From positions 1 through 64,000 of the forward strand of contig VXCM01000055.1 in assembly GCA_014773175.1 (NCBI GenBank): 64,000 nt of DNA. The letters are read 5' to 3'. Below are positions 44,985-59,499 of the stretch, piece by piece (positions within the stretch are counted from its first letter, which is position 1; the number at the start of each line of letters is the position of its first letter). A program made the position numbers and the translations under genes. Origin of the DNA: Lucifuga dentata (lineage: Eukaryota > Chordata > Actinopteri > Ophidiiformes > Bythitidae). Under the pieces are notes generated by a model, which saw only the letters and a list, made by a program, of their open reading frames with translations, was not told the DNA's origin and ran no database searches.

Positions 44985-44990
44985 TTTATT
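44985..44990 (-). terminator. zbtb16: Candidate polyadenylation signal of zbtb16
   Basis: AATAAA on the minus strand 336 bp past the zbtb16 stop. Others occur further downstream, so the site used is not known. Confidence 0.3.
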
Positions 44991-45024
44991 ACCTCAATCG
45001 GATTAGAATCCAAGTTTTAATGTG

Positions 45025-45028
<4 letters not shown>

Positions 45029-45072
<44 letters not shown>
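45029..45072 (+). repeat. (GA)n microsatellite
   Basis: About 22 GA units, in the likely 3' UTR side of zbtb16. Confidence 0.92.
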
Positions 45073-45075
<3 letters not shown>

Positions 45076-45325
45076 TGTGTGCATCTTCGTCTTCACATTT
45101 GCATTTATGCTTGCATGATGTCTCTATTGTCAGGTGACAATCTTTTGTCCTTACAGTGACAAACTCCCACAAAAGTACACACACTTTGAGGAAATTACCC
45201 AGTTTTAACCAACTTTAACCTGTTACGAGTTTTTCACCTGACAGTGATAATGTGCTTGTGTGTGTTCAGGTGGATTTATTGTGTGTTGTGTGTGTTTGTG
45301 TGTGTTTAATGGGTCCAAGTCCTGC

Positions 45326-45555
45326 TTAGACGTAACAGACGTAAAGATAAGTCTTTTCTATCCTCCAGTCGGGCGGTACCTCCTCCGGTTTGTGGCCCTT
45401 CATGTGCTTCTGCATGGCGGCCAGGCTGGGGCAGAAGTCCTGGCATATGGTGCACTGGTACGGAGACGCTCCGTTGTGAGTGCGCAGGTGCTTGATCATG
45501 GCCGAGTAGTCTCTGGAGCGCTGGTGACACAACTTGCACTCAAATGGCTTCTCAC
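45326..45555 (-). CDS. zbtb16: zbtb16 last coding exon: fingers 8 and 9 and C-terminal tail
   Basis: Encodes [40 protein letters not shown] and the tail ending TYLYVCYV then TAA. Acceptor ATTTTTCAG. The tail is nearly invariant in PLZF proteins. Confidence 0.97.
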
Positions 45556-45655
45556 CTGAAAAATTCAACAACCAGCATTAACCTTGTAAACCCAGAACAC
45601 AGATCTGGTAGGTGAAACAGGAATCACCTATGATCCAATCCACTGTACTGTTCGT

Positions 45656-45702
<47 letters not shown>

Positions 45703-46795
45703 GTGGGTGTGGGTGTGTGCTCAAGTTTTAGACCTATATCAGTTTGCCTTTTATTTGATATTGGTCAGTGACATCCAACACAAATCCCGAAATACGAGGT
45801 TTCTGTCTGGCAGCAGTGAGATATCAGATAAACATCAGGAAAACGTTTTTATTTCAACATTTTAAGGTTAGTTTAATTGGTAAATAATGTTTATTTAAAG
45901 GCAGTCTTTCCTCTTCTATGATGTTTGTGGGATTTGTCCTGAAAAGAATGCAAGAATACTGTTTTGTTTTGTTTTTTTAAACCAAACACAGTGAATATTT
46001 GTACTTTTTAGAATTAAATTTTAAAGACAGTGAACAACAGTGCCAAATATGCCATAACAGTATGGATTCTGGAAATTTTTTTAAAAATAAATTTCTTTGT
46101 TACTTAATTGATTCATAAAATGATTTAATATAAATTTAAATAGAATGCTCTATAAAAAGTCATTGGTTAAAAAAAAGTTGTAAAATAACATACAGATGCA
46201 ACAATTAATAATTGTATTTCATTAGTGATAAAAGAGATCCTTGGTCAGCTGGCATGAGGCAAAGATGAATGACCAATCAGAGCTCCTGTCTCTGCTCTGT
46301 GGGTGGACACGCTGGCTTCAAGTCTTTTTAAATGAAAGTGATCATAAAACAAAAAAGTGTAAATGTTAAAATGTTATTCTTTTTTTTCTAATTATCTCAT
46401 CTATCTTAATATTTTATTTCATGTTTTTTATTTTAATATTTTATTTTCTTGTGTATTATTTTCTTTAAATATTTTTATCTTTGTATCTGAAGGGTGATAT
46501 CAAATAAATTGGTCTGTCTTGCTTCAAGCAGAAGACAAATGAATTGTGAGATGGCAGAAAAATTATCACTTCATCCATCCATCCATCCATCCATCCATCC
46601 ATTCATCTATCCATCCATCCATCCATCCATCCTTTATACCTGCTTATCCTGTGCAGGGTCATGGGGAAATTGCTTCTTAAATGCATCAATGAATTAACTG
46701 TGTAATTATAGAAAAATCAATAACTTTTTGAATGACACGCTTCAGACTACTCTGGTAGTAGCTCCAAAGAGAAAAAAACCTTGTGTGAATTCTCC

Positions 46796-46853
<58 letters not shown>

Positions 46854-49800
46854 TGAACTCTAACCTGTGTGAACACGATAGTGCGTCTCTAGCTGGTGTT
46901 TGAGGCTGAACCTCTTCCCACAGCCGTTGCACTCGTAAGGCTTCTCTCCTGTGTGGATGCGTTTATGGCCTCTCAGCGTGCCGTCGTCTCTGAAACAGCT
47001 CCCGCAGAACTCACACTCGAATGGGTGGTCGCCTGAAAACACAGCGGTGCCACAACAAAAGTCACAACAGCACCGTGATCAGCCTGAAAGCGTGAATTTA
47101 ACTTTAGCGTGACATATTTGGCATGCATATATCTCACAGGTCACATGCTTATCAGGAAAAGTACTTTCAGACGTTGCTAATGTCACGACACGACGACACT
47201 CCTTTTAGCGGTCTGCTAATAGCTAATAAAAGTCCTCCAGGCATGCGCTGCTTTGCTTTCTATACTGTAGTTAATCTATTTCTCTCCTCAGCTGAGGAGG
47301 GTTTGACTCATCTCCAATGACCTGTGTGCCTCATTATCTCAGTGTCCACAGCAACAGCCAAGTCAGAGGATACATTGCTCTCCTCATTACAGGCCAAGTC
47401 TCCCCAATCCCCCACCCCACTGTGGAGCAGATGACATTTACAAAATGTTACTTCCAAGTAGAATGGCATACAAACAAGACACGCTGCCTTGGCCAAAACT
47501 CCCTTCACTTCTGTCTCTTCACATCAATTATGTATTTCTCCTGTCTAGACATCAAGCCGCTCTGACAGCTGGGAGTGTTATTTAAGGTAAAAGAAGAAAG
47601 GGGGGCATCTTTTCAGTAAATATCTCTCAGTCTCCTGCAGCACTAAGGCTCTTCCCTCAGTAGAACACACAGACAAGTCATTTCCATTTGCTTTTCCTTC
47701 AATATTTATTTGGGTTTCCACTATCATTTTGGGTGAACCACACTAGAACTGACAGCCGTGAATTGCAGAAGCCCAAAGGCTGTCTATGAACCCAAAATGT
47801 AAACAGGATGAAATTGCTCAAAATATGCATGGCCATAACGGTACAGTGCTCTCATCGGTGAGGTGAGTCATCTTCAAGTGAAGGAAGAAGAGGGGTGTGA
47901 AAGGATGCATGCAAATTACCTAAAACTCTTACAGCCAATAACAAATTAAGCACATACAAATATAAATAGGGGATTATTTGTCTCTTTTTCAATATATTGA
48001 CCATTTATGACTGTTACACTGATGATGATGGTGGTGATGATGATGATTCGTCTCTTACCCGTGTGGGAGCGCAAGTGTCTTTTGAGTGTAGTGTGGCTAG
48101 GGAAGGGGCGCTCACAGTGGCTGCAGATGTAGCTGTGCATGCCTGCATGGACCTCCATGTGCTGCTGCAGGGCCTTCTGGGTCTGGAAGCGCTTTGCACA
48201 CAGCAGACAGAACACCGCCATGTCAGTCCCTGGAGAACGTACAAGACACAGACACACAGTTATTTCAGTACCATACACAGACAGGGCCTTGAGTGGGGAA
48301 ACTGGGTCACTTCAACTTTGTGTGAGTCCTCAGAGGAAAAAGCTTCTTTCAAAGACCAAGTGCTTCTACCTAAACCAACTCCCCTCAAAGCCCACAGGCA
48401 CTTTCAACCGGAGTCTTTATATGTTCTATTTTAAACCACAAAAGTCATTGTTTTCTTTAAGAATTTCCAACAATGCACAGCATGCCAATCACACAATCAA
48501 TGGCTTCTTCCTGGTGTGTTAGATGTGTAATTATTCTCTTCATTCCCCATCAGGAGTCAGTTCCAGCCTGTGAAGTCCTCTATCTCTGTGCTCAAAGAGC
48601 GACTGATAGTAGCTCCACCCTAAATGATGCCTACACTAAGCACTCTGTGCAGAATGTTAAGTAGTGATATCAAGCCATTAAAGGCAGGACTGCAGGAAAA
48701 ACACAATCCAGTTTAATCCTGTGTGTGACCTGGCATCTCTTTGGGGCTGCTTTCCTGTTGCACAGAGTGTGGAGAGGAATACAGATAGGGAGTCGCAGGC
48801 AGGGTAGTTTATGTCAGAACGGCTATGAGGAGAAGATCCATCGTTTGTCATATCATCAACACTTGATCTAGAGGCTCTGTACACCAGCACTTACCACCAT
48901 GCATGACACTCATACACATTATATGTGTGCTAAGACTGAGGGAGCAGTTAATTAGCTGCATTGAAAATAATGTGCATGTCCTGGAGAGGGAGGCTTTAAT
49001 GTGAGATTATGAGGTCCTTATTTCTCTGTCTGCTCAGGTTGCAGATCATTTACAATGCTAGCAGGTCCCATTGCTCCTGACTCAGATTCAATCAGACATC
49101 TCCAGCGGAGGATCATTAGTAAACAGAGGGCTGTGCCAGCACTTCATTGGAATTCAAGTGGGGTTGCTGTGTCGCATTTAAAATGCAGTCTGATGAGGTC
49201 CACTAAATCAAATCATTTGCTACTGTTATTGAAGTGCCTTGAGGCAACTGGCAATTAAATTGGAATTAACGCAGGGAAAGGGATACAGCACACTCATACT
49301 AAGAGGGAAGAGTGTCAGACACTTGCTTTAGGTTCAATCAAGTTAACAGACAAGACTGGTTAAAGTATAAAGAAAACAACAAATCAGCAAAATTCACATT
49401 TTCAGGGATGAATCAAACATTCACTGTGTATTGTTTTCTAATCCACATATCACAATGCTCTAACAAAGCAAGATACTAAAGGCTTATAATGAAGCACAGT
49501 TTGACATGGATATGCAGAGCCTATTCTTTGAGAGTCTGCGTATGAAATTCTGTTGCTTTCCTTTCAATCTTCTCATAATGTTCCCTTATGTTGTAATTTT
49601 GAAATTTCCCCAAACCAGCACTAACTGAACCAGTGATCTGTAATCATTAACAGAAGAAGACAGGATGAAAGACATTCCCCAATCTTAACAATCCTGCAGG
49701 GAGGCGAGCCAGCGGAATGAACTGCACCTGTTCAGAGGCTTTAGCCTGTGGACGTTTGCACAAAAGACACACAATAAGGTTCAGGTCCTTATTGACCAGC

Positions 49801-52800
49801 CCATTAGTCATAGGCTCCTCGTGCAACTCCTACAATCCCTGTCTTTATGCTGTCGCCTAATGACCAAGGCCCTTTCTCACCCACGGATCACAATATTTTA
49901 GTAGAGGACAAAAGACCCTCCATTGTCAACGCCTCTGCACCCTCCCCATTCCCCTTATCCGCTGACCATACAGGAAATCCTTTCACTGTCTAACCAGCTT
50001 TACTTTCTGCCCGAGTCATGCCAATTCACTTTCTACTCTTCTGGATAATGATCTATCGAAAAATGGCTAAAGTCATTTAAGATGTATAAAATACAGTCAC
50101 TGCATGACCTGTCATATAGAGCCTTGATCCACTTTAACCAATTTCACTTGCAATCTTTACTGCAGCCAGCAGGTGGAGTGGTCTCTGTTCTAAAGCGTCC
50201 AGGTTGCTTAGTTGCAGCCAGATCAGAATTCATTGAATAACACATTATCCAGCTTGTAGATACTTCAAAGCTGCTTTAATAATCCTCTCTCCATGCCCTC
50301 TTATTAACCATCATAACTTGTAAATGTTTGGGTGCACCTTGTGCTCGTCATTCTGTCTGCTCAAAAAGTTTAACAGCCTAGTTTCTTTGTGGAGGTAAAA
50401 AAAAAAAAAAAAAAAAACACATTTCTACGCTCTGACACACTCACAGTCGCTGATGTTTCCTGATCCGACTGTCACCAACAATACTGAAACTTGAAAAAAG
50501 AAATATGACAACTATTCTGTCACACGAACGTCACTCTTGATCTCAGCTTGACACACACTGACACACAGCTCGGCAGTCGATTTATGCTGAAAATAAAAAT
50601 AACAAACAATATCCTGAAGTGTAAACAAAACTTTTGGAGACAAGGAAGTGTCTGAGTGTGTTAGAGATGGCATTTTGTTGGGCTCTTCGTGCACCGCCTG
50701 CCTCGATCTGCTCCGTTAACTTTTCAAACAAAAAAGGTTTTGCTGGTTTCCAGTAGGCTTTGGTAATAATAAATGCAGAGGAGCTTCTCCACGACAGAGT
50801 AAGCCCTAAAGTTGGCTGTCATTGCCCCTGCTTTCTCACCCTTAACCAGACAATGGGCGTGGGAGTTAGGCTTTAAGGCACAGGATGACCCCTGACCCTT
50901 GGCCCTCAATGGGGTAAACACCATGTAATCAATGGTATTCCTCAAAGGCTGAGAGTTGACCGAGCATTGTGTCTTGTGGTAGAGTTTAGACTTTCAAGTG
51001 GGAATAATAAGCTATGTTCAAGCAGTTCTCATATTATAAAATAGAAATATTTACCATATATCTACATATTTATCTGCTTGTGGGATGCACAGTTAGGTTA
51101 TTAATTCAAGTCTGTTGGGTTGTTATGCTATCTCGGCATATCTAGACTGAGAGGATGTGTATGCTCGTGATTAAGCGTGGTCTGCCTTCATACATCTGCC
51201 ACTTATTCAGTCCAACTGAGGTGGGAGCCGGCCAGGCTCTCACGCTGCCTAAGAAACAAAACCATGTGTCTAGGCAACCAGATAGGATCATGGTCCTTGT
51301 TGGGGTGAAGTGTTCAAGCTAATCCCTTCATTCACAAATAAGCGCAGCCTGTTTCTTTTCAAATGGCAAACAAAAGTTTTCCCACCCTGAGAATCTGGGA
51401 GTGAACCCACTGCAAATTGAACAAGAGATTGTATTCAGTCATGACTGCAAATCTGTATAAATTCACTGTGTGTTAATCTCATCCACCAAGTTTACTTTAG
51501 CTTTACCATCCGGTCCTCACCTAAATCAATTACATTTATTCCACTTATGCCTTTTTACCACAAACAAATTGAAAGCAAAACACCTAAATTAAATAGTACC
51601 AAATAATTGGAAATATTTTTATTGCTGCAGAATTTGATCTAACAAGTTTTTTGTTTGACTCAATTCTGATTTCAATTTCATGTCAAAGCTGAAAAAAATT
51701 TCACACATACATCAGTGTGGACGATATTACATAACATGTAACCATTTACATTTTATAGCACCAGTCACCAGTCACAATGTCATATGAAGGCATCATACTC
51801 TGTCCTGAGGCTTGTTCTTACTGTGTCCTGACAGTCACTGATATCATTCACTGTTAAACACACACAGTCATAGAGCCTACCTTATGTTCTACACACCTCA
51901 TATGACCTTGTGTATTCCTGCTACTGTAAGTGCTCATGCAGATGGCACAGGCAGACAGCTGTAGATATGGCGGCACAGGCTCAAAGTACTAGCAACACAT
52001 ACACAAACACTACAGTACCTTAAACAACCCCAGGCATTCGTCAGTAGGCTGCTAATCTACCCGAGTGAGGAACAACCAACTCAATAATTAATGCAACAAC
52101 AGATACGTTGCTCGTGTTTAACCACCATTCCATGGAGCGGCTCATTGAGGTCACGCACTGTTACCCATGATTTTTGGAGTGTTTGCCCTGTTTTCTCTAT
52201 TTGCCGTATTTCGCCTTATGTAAAATGACAAAGGGCATTTTGGGTCGTTGTGTATCATGACTGTCAGTGCAAATAAAGACTCAGGGCACAATGGCGAAAT
52301 TCAAATCAGTGTAAAGATTCTATGAATTACAACTGGGCATCAACAGCACGGCACAGCATGATGCCAGACACATAATTATGCAAGCGAAAAGGTCTGCATT
52401 AAGAGGTCTGCATTATAGAGCCTACGCTGTATCTGAATGAACTCCAGAACTGTTTAATTAGGGCTTGGACACAAGCTAACACTTTTCACTTGATGAGGCA
52501 GACTGTAATGTGTGGAAACAGCAGCTGACAGCGCTTTCATGGCTTTTGTCTTCAACACAAGGTGGCCAGTATGGTTTGAAGTATACAGTCAGTGTCTGTG
52601 CATGCTGTTGATAAGCTACAGTCAAGTTTTCCAAAACCTCTAAGTAAGATGATGATTAAAAGCTCTGAGCCCCAGAGTCCTGACTTGCTCTGATGAAACA
52701 AACCCTTTTGTTGTGAGAGGAATTCAGAGACAGATCCATTCTTTTATTTTGGGCGCTGACAAGTAGGTCAGAGGAGAGTGTGACAGGGCTGTGGTGAGGA

Positions 52801-55800
52801 GTAAACAGCAGCACATGATGTTGTTTTCCTCTGAGTCCTGGCATCCAACACCAGCAGCAATCCTCTTGCCCTCAGGAAGTCCTCATATACCCCCCACCCC
52901 TTTCCCTTCCCACNCTTCCCACAGTCCACTCCCCCACCCAAAACCCCCTCCTCCTTTTGATCTCAAACTTCAGCAACCCACGGCTGTTCACCTCTGACAT
53001 ATCAAAATGGTTAAAGAGACTTTCACTGTAAACTAGCCTTGCAGCCATTGCTGCCAAAGTACTTGAGAGTAAGGTCTTCCAAAAGTGGTATTATTTTCCC
53101 TGCAGAGGAGGTGAACACCAACGTGCAGCTGCTGTGATCTGACAAGTGTTAATCTGCTAAGAGGAAACTCATTTGGCTTGCTGGGTATGCCACATGGCAA
53201 AACAAAGCTACTGTCAGCACTGAAGCAATGAAAGATCCCATGTATTTTAGTGAAAGTAAAATCCAGATAAATGAAAAGCTTTGTAAGGCGTTGCAGAATT
53301 ATCTTAATTTCTGCAAAAAAAAAAATATGAGTAAATTGTCTGTATCTCATTTTAGTGAAGGCTGCGAGGTGCACAATGAGCGTCGGTAAAAAAAGGTCAT
53401 GCGTCACATTAGACCAGGCTGGGATCATGACAAAATGAGAGAGTAATGCCCTCCTGTACCCTGCACTGGATACACTGCCAAGCTGAAACCGAGCTCTGGA
53501 TGTTTACAATTTGGGGAGATGAGGGTAGAAACTTCTGGGCATCGTTAACACCCCTCCATGTCCACATGCATTAACTATTCATATTGTGTGTGCCACCTGG
53601 AGTTACAGTTACATGCCGATGCTCCAGAGAGGGTTATCACCTTTCTCTGACAGTGGCAGAAAAGGTGTGGATTCAGACACTATCAGGTATATACTGTCTG
53701 ACAACAATAAAGGTTTTTTTTTCACAGTCGGAAAGGTTCCAGTCACACAATTGTTCTTATTGACTTCAGGGTAATGCAACAATAATCCAGAGCAAGGTGC
53801 CAATTTATAACACCGTGTATGTATAAAGCCTTTCGATGTTGGAACTAATGACTTCATTTGTGGTAATATTACAATGCTTTAAAGATCAAAAATAAACTGT
53901 TATAATGCTTAGAAACAAAACTTTTGGATTGCCAGGTTGTGGTCCTGAACTTTTGCATAGTGTTTATCTACAGACAACATTATTATTATGAAGCGGAATA
54001 ACAGGTTTTCCTACTGTACAATACACAAACGTGAAGCCTGCAGTTATAAGTGTTCACAAGATGTTAAAAGGCTTATTGTTTGGATGATCTATAAGCTTCT
54101 TTCAGATATTAGGGAGTTGAAATGCCCACAGGAGGTTGAAAGATCTAGCTAAAGAAAAAAAGAAAAAAGAAAGAAAAAAAAAGCAACAAGGATTGATTGA
54201 TAAGTTCTGAGCCTAGTATAAAAAGATGTAACTCAAACAGATTGGATTATTTATTATTCAACCATCTTAAAAACACTTGTAGTAATATTCTTCTCCTGGT
54301 AAAATTCTAGTAAAGTTTCACAGATGCCCTTTTTTCTTAGCATTCAAAAAAGTCCAAAAAGCAAGTAACCACTGCTTGTTGACAGAATTTGTCCATCTTG
54401 TACAACTCACCAGCCCCGAAAGGACCATACCAGTGATCTTGCATGTTTGAGCCCAATAACTACCTACCTGCATACATGTTACATTAATATCAGCCATTTT
54501 CCAAAACATAAAACAAAATCCTCTAATCATTCAAAAATCAAATGTTCAGGTGATACACCTCCCTAAAGATTTAACGTTTCACCAACTGACAATTACAACA
54601 GACTGTAGAAAGCACGGTTGTTTTTAAATTCTCTGTAAAAGCTGTCTTCTCCTGGGACTATATTATTTGGTGGAGACATATATTTTCTTCCATGCAGCTC
54701 CATGTTGGATTGGTTAAATAAAACTACTTCGACAAAAAATGTGATAGACAGTGTTCACTGTGATGGATTACTTATCTCAAGCATGTTTCAAGTCTCAGCA
54801 AGTTGATTTTTATAGTGTACTGAAATGAACTGAATCCAGTGGCAGACTGGAAGGTGGAGAAAAGAAATTTAAAATGTACCACTCCAGCAGTGTATTGTGG
54901 AAAATGGTTGGCTGCAATGTAATGTGTATGTGGGCTGTATCTATTCATTGGGCTCAAAAATCACTGCAATGGTCCTTTAAGTACTTCTGAAACTTGTAAT
55001 TTATCATCACTTTTATCAAATGAATGCAGCTGACGTGCAAAAACACCTAAGGGATTATATTAATATATATATAAAAAAATCTCGGCACCATGTTAGGCTC
55101 AGAATTTATCAATCAAAGTATAAGTGGATCGGGAATAGAAACAATTTGAAATGATCCTTACTTACAGCCTAGCACCCCAAAAGTTCATTCTATTTATGCA
55201 TTGAAATGACTGCAAAACATGACTTATTCTTTATTAAACATTAATAAAGTAATTTTGCTACAATTTAGTTATATAAGTGCCTCATTATAAACTGGTACTC
55301 GGAGTAATGATATTATTTTATTAACACTAAGAGTCCTATTATTCATATTAATGCTGCTAACAATATAAAAGTCTATGAAAGCCAATTTTAGCTAAAAGAT
55401 GATAATGACTTTGTAGCTTCACCTTGCTCTAAGCTGCGAGAGCAGCATCTAGATTTATAAAGATGCTCCTTCCACAGATCACGTCCAGGAACACAAATAT
55501 TTGGATTCAACCTAGTGCCAACAGTTAATGCCAAACACCTCCCCCCGTGCAGAGAAAGGTTACAAATGTGAAGTTAATGCAAACCAAAACCTGTTCAAGA
55601 CATTTACGAGGGGGAGTGTGCGAGTGTGTAAGGCAAATAATTCCATGTAGGCTCTCAGGCAGGAGCATAGTATGTCTATGAAACTGTAATGCCAGCTCTG
55701 TAAAGCTACAGCTACGATGAAGAGGCATGAAATCGGTACAGATGCCAAGAGATATTAGTGGGTGATATGTGAGAGGACCTCCCACCTCCATGTTGATAAA

Positions 55801-56462
55801 TTATGGAGCATCATGACAGGAACAGTTTAACCCAGCCAGCGTGACAAGCAAGTTTAGATCCAGGATCGTAGGTTTTGATGTCACAGCTTACTCAACGGCT
55901 TCTGTATGCTGTCCAAGTCGAGCGTAATATGCACATGTGTGTGTGTGTGTGTTGAGCGTTTGTGCGTGTGTCGTATACCTGTGTGTGTTTGCCTGTGGGC
56001 TTCCAGAGCATCCTCTGAGGAGAACGTTGCTCCACACTGATCACACACCAACGCCTCTGCAGGAGCTGTAGATAAAATCACAGGAATGAAGCTTTATCAG
56101 AAAATAAACACAAACATCTCTATTTGTAGAGTTGGTAGTTTATTCCGTAATTTAAAAGTGACAAAAGAGCCACACTAGTCACACACTTGTGCTTTCAGGT
56201 GTTAACACAAGGAAGCAAATACGCAACAGCACAATGGGGCAGTGCAAAGTGCCACAAAAACACAAGCCAAGACAAACAAAAGCAGCAGACAGGGTGCAAT
56301 GGCCGCGCTCCTTCACAAAGCCGAGCAGAGCTGAAGAGTTTTATTTACTATGCCCTGTTATCAGTCTCTGAACGCCGAGCAGACTGTCTGCCTGAGAGGC
56401 CACAGAAGGACTGGGTGTTCTCTCTACAGCAGACGCTTCCCGCCTGAGGCACATCCCTTTAT

Positions 56463-56495
<33 letters not shown>

Positions 56496-58037
56496 ACTTC
56501 AGAGTCAACACCCCAAATCCCATCGCATACACTGTAACTACACTTCTCACTTCACCTTTGGAATACCCTCGTCCGCTCTGATGAAGACATGAAAGAGACA
56601 AGTTTGTATAATGCTCGGAGAAATGTCGAAGCCACGATCTGCACTCACCTCACAACACCTGCGGATAGACACATAGACGGATATGCACGCACGCGCACGC
56701 ACGCGCGCGGTCTCACACACAGATGTTTGGATGTGGGTTGGCTCTCGCAGAGATGTAAATCGGTTGCAGATCCATACTGGCCCGGGGTTCATTCAGTGAT
56801 CTATTTTCTGCTCAGCTGGCTTTAAATGAAGTTAAAATGACTCATTAAAACACCCACAAGCTTTGGGAACTCTGAGCGCTGCAGCCTAAATGTGGTCCTC
56901 TTTCAACTCTTACGATACCTCTATATACAGACGTGTTCCCAGAGCTGCACCCCATTCTGTTCTTTTCTAAAAACAACATTTTCTGCAGCTGTTCTTGATT
57001 GGTGTGTTTTGTTACATGAAACAAAAAACTTGTGTGAGAGTAATCTTATACAGTAGTAACATCACAGCAGCGTTGTAGACGGCGATGTTGTGTGACGCTG
57101 TCCAGAGTGGTGTGTTGTGTTGTGTGAGATGGTGTGATAAGGGAGGAAAAGAACATAGTGCATTGTCTGGTGTAGTCAAAGGCACGGAGTGTGCTCTCAT
57201 CCATAAACCATCAAACTGTCTCCAGACGCGGCTGCAATCGTCCTCCATCAAAACACTTTGTCTGGCATACCAAAATAAGAGCCAGCATCGAGCTGAATAC
57301 CAAATCAGCCCATTAGAGCAGTGGAGCACTCGCTCCTTAGCAACCAGCGGGATCTAAGGCTGCTATACCGAAATACACAGTGACAAAGACATGAGATCCG
57401 CATCTTTTTTTTTTTTTTTGNTTTTTTTTTTTTTTTGGTACTATAATGGGTTGACACGTCGGGATGGAGAGAATGTATGCAAGAATTCAAATGAGGTGAT
57501 GGATGCTGTTAGATTTCACAGTGAGAATTGAGAATCAAACCATCAGTAATACAAGACAACATGTGTGTTTAGGGTTACGCAGAGGCAAAGGACAGCTCAG
57601 GTAAAGTCCTTTTATAAGCTCAGTTTAAAGCAAAGGCTTCTCTCTGATCTGTCAGCAGGATGTCATTCCCCAAAAAATCCTCAGGGAGCAGGCAGAGAGG
57701 ACAGGGACCTCTCCTTGTCTATACACAAATTCCATCTGAGGTTTCTGTTGCTGTTTTAGTTTCATTTTTAGTCCCCGATCACCCCCCACCCCCTCCCCTC
57801 CCCACTCCCCTTTCTCTATTTTGGATAAAGTAGCTGGGAGAGCAGTCAGGTCTGATTAAGTCTGCATTTGGGTACAGTGTGTTCCTGGACACACATCTGC
57901 GAGCGAGCCATCACACACGCTTCGGAACACTGGCAGAACACCCAGGCCTGCCGGCAGCTGATGATGTCATCACTCAGAAGGGGCAGAGCTGGCGTGCGGC
58001 CAGATTCTCCCAAAAAAAAAAAAAAAAAAAAAANGAA

Positions 58038-58082
<45 letters not shown>

Positions 58083-59442
58083 ATAGATCTAAGCGTGGCA
58101 GAGAAAGTGTGATGGTGGTATTCGAAGCAGGACTAAAGGGTTGTGTGTGTCTGTGTGAGTGTGTAGAGAGAAAAAGGGAGGGGGGTTATAGTATATGAAC
58201 AGGTGCATGTGAAAGGCCGCACTATCAAGAGGCTTCATAACCACTGAATGGCCTTTACTGTGAGATGAGGGTGTTAGAGAGTTATTAAGTACCTGTGTGA
58301 GACAGCATGTGCATCCTTAACCGCATGCTGTCCTGGAAGTGTTTGCCACAGTATTCGCAGCCGTGACCCTTCTCCTCGTTATGCAGCCTCCTGTGGAACG
58401 ATAACACCAGTGTTACCGTGTTAAAAGAAAGAGAGAAAAAAAAGAAGAAGAAGGGAACATGCTTACAATAATAAAAGTATTTCATTTCCTTTTCAAACCC
58501 AAAAGCATTTTTGTGGTTAGAAAAAGAGAAGCGTGTTTTCATTCCGGCAAGAATCCGTCTCTGAATGCAACATCATTAGTGTAAGAGGCCCTTGGAGTTG
58601 TGAATCACAACGCATGAATGCTAAAAGAACACAGACAATAGGATAGCTGGCTAATTTCAGCGTACAGACATACACGTGCCTCCACCCGCCAGCACAGCAA
58701 GATACTGCACTCACACACACACACAAACGCACCACACACACGCACAAAAACACACAACCTAACATACACATGCACACATGCTCACACACGCGTCTTCTGT
58801 AACTGCCATAAAATGGAGAAGAGAGGATGATTTGTTGTAGCTCTGCCAGCAGCGAACACATCATATCATATCACACACATCCCAGCATGTGAGGCATCTG
58901 CACCGTTATCCTCACATCACCCCCTCCAACAGCAATAATTGACCTGAAAGGAGTCCACGCTTAAACACACTCTGTGGTCTAAAGAAACCAGTCCAAAGAC
59001 GTCATTTAGTAAACATCAAATTAGTGAGTAACATTATCTTAGCTTGGAAAGGAAAAAAACAAACACAGACTGTGCTGTCCGTTTTGCAATGCCATTTTTC
59101 TCTGTATGTTTCAGATGAATCTCCACCTTTAAATGTTGAATAAAAGGCCAAATAACATAACATTTTTCAAAATGAATTCCTCAAAATGACAGTTTTTGGA
59201 AATACATTTAAAGGCTGCTGACAAGCTTTGAAAATGACAGACTCTTTTCCAAAACCTTAATTATAAGTTTTGGAATAATATGTGTTTATACCACCTTAAG
59301 TTTCATTATTTTGCGACTAAATGTGAATTCTTTCATTGCAGTTATGGGATAGCTCTTTTTGCACCAATATTTATATATTTCCTATTCTTTTATGTTCTGT
59401 TATTAGGTTTCAGATCAATTTCAAACCCAACAAGGTCTTCAG

Positions 59443-59499
<57 letters not shown>

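Larger units (their letters stand above)
34847..45325. other. Intergenic region between tmprss5 and zbtb16
   Basis: 10.5 kb with no supported gene. It holds microsatellites, an oligo-G run broken by an N (35041-35060), poly-A runs with Ns (34335, 38527, 40001), a GIY-YIG remnant (about 39215-39610), a SINE (41340-41597) and a CATTTGGG-rich stretch (about 41690-41850). In human, ZW10, USP28 and the HTR3 genes lie between TMPRSS5 and ZBTB16 (from memory); I saw no trace of them. Confidence 0.55.
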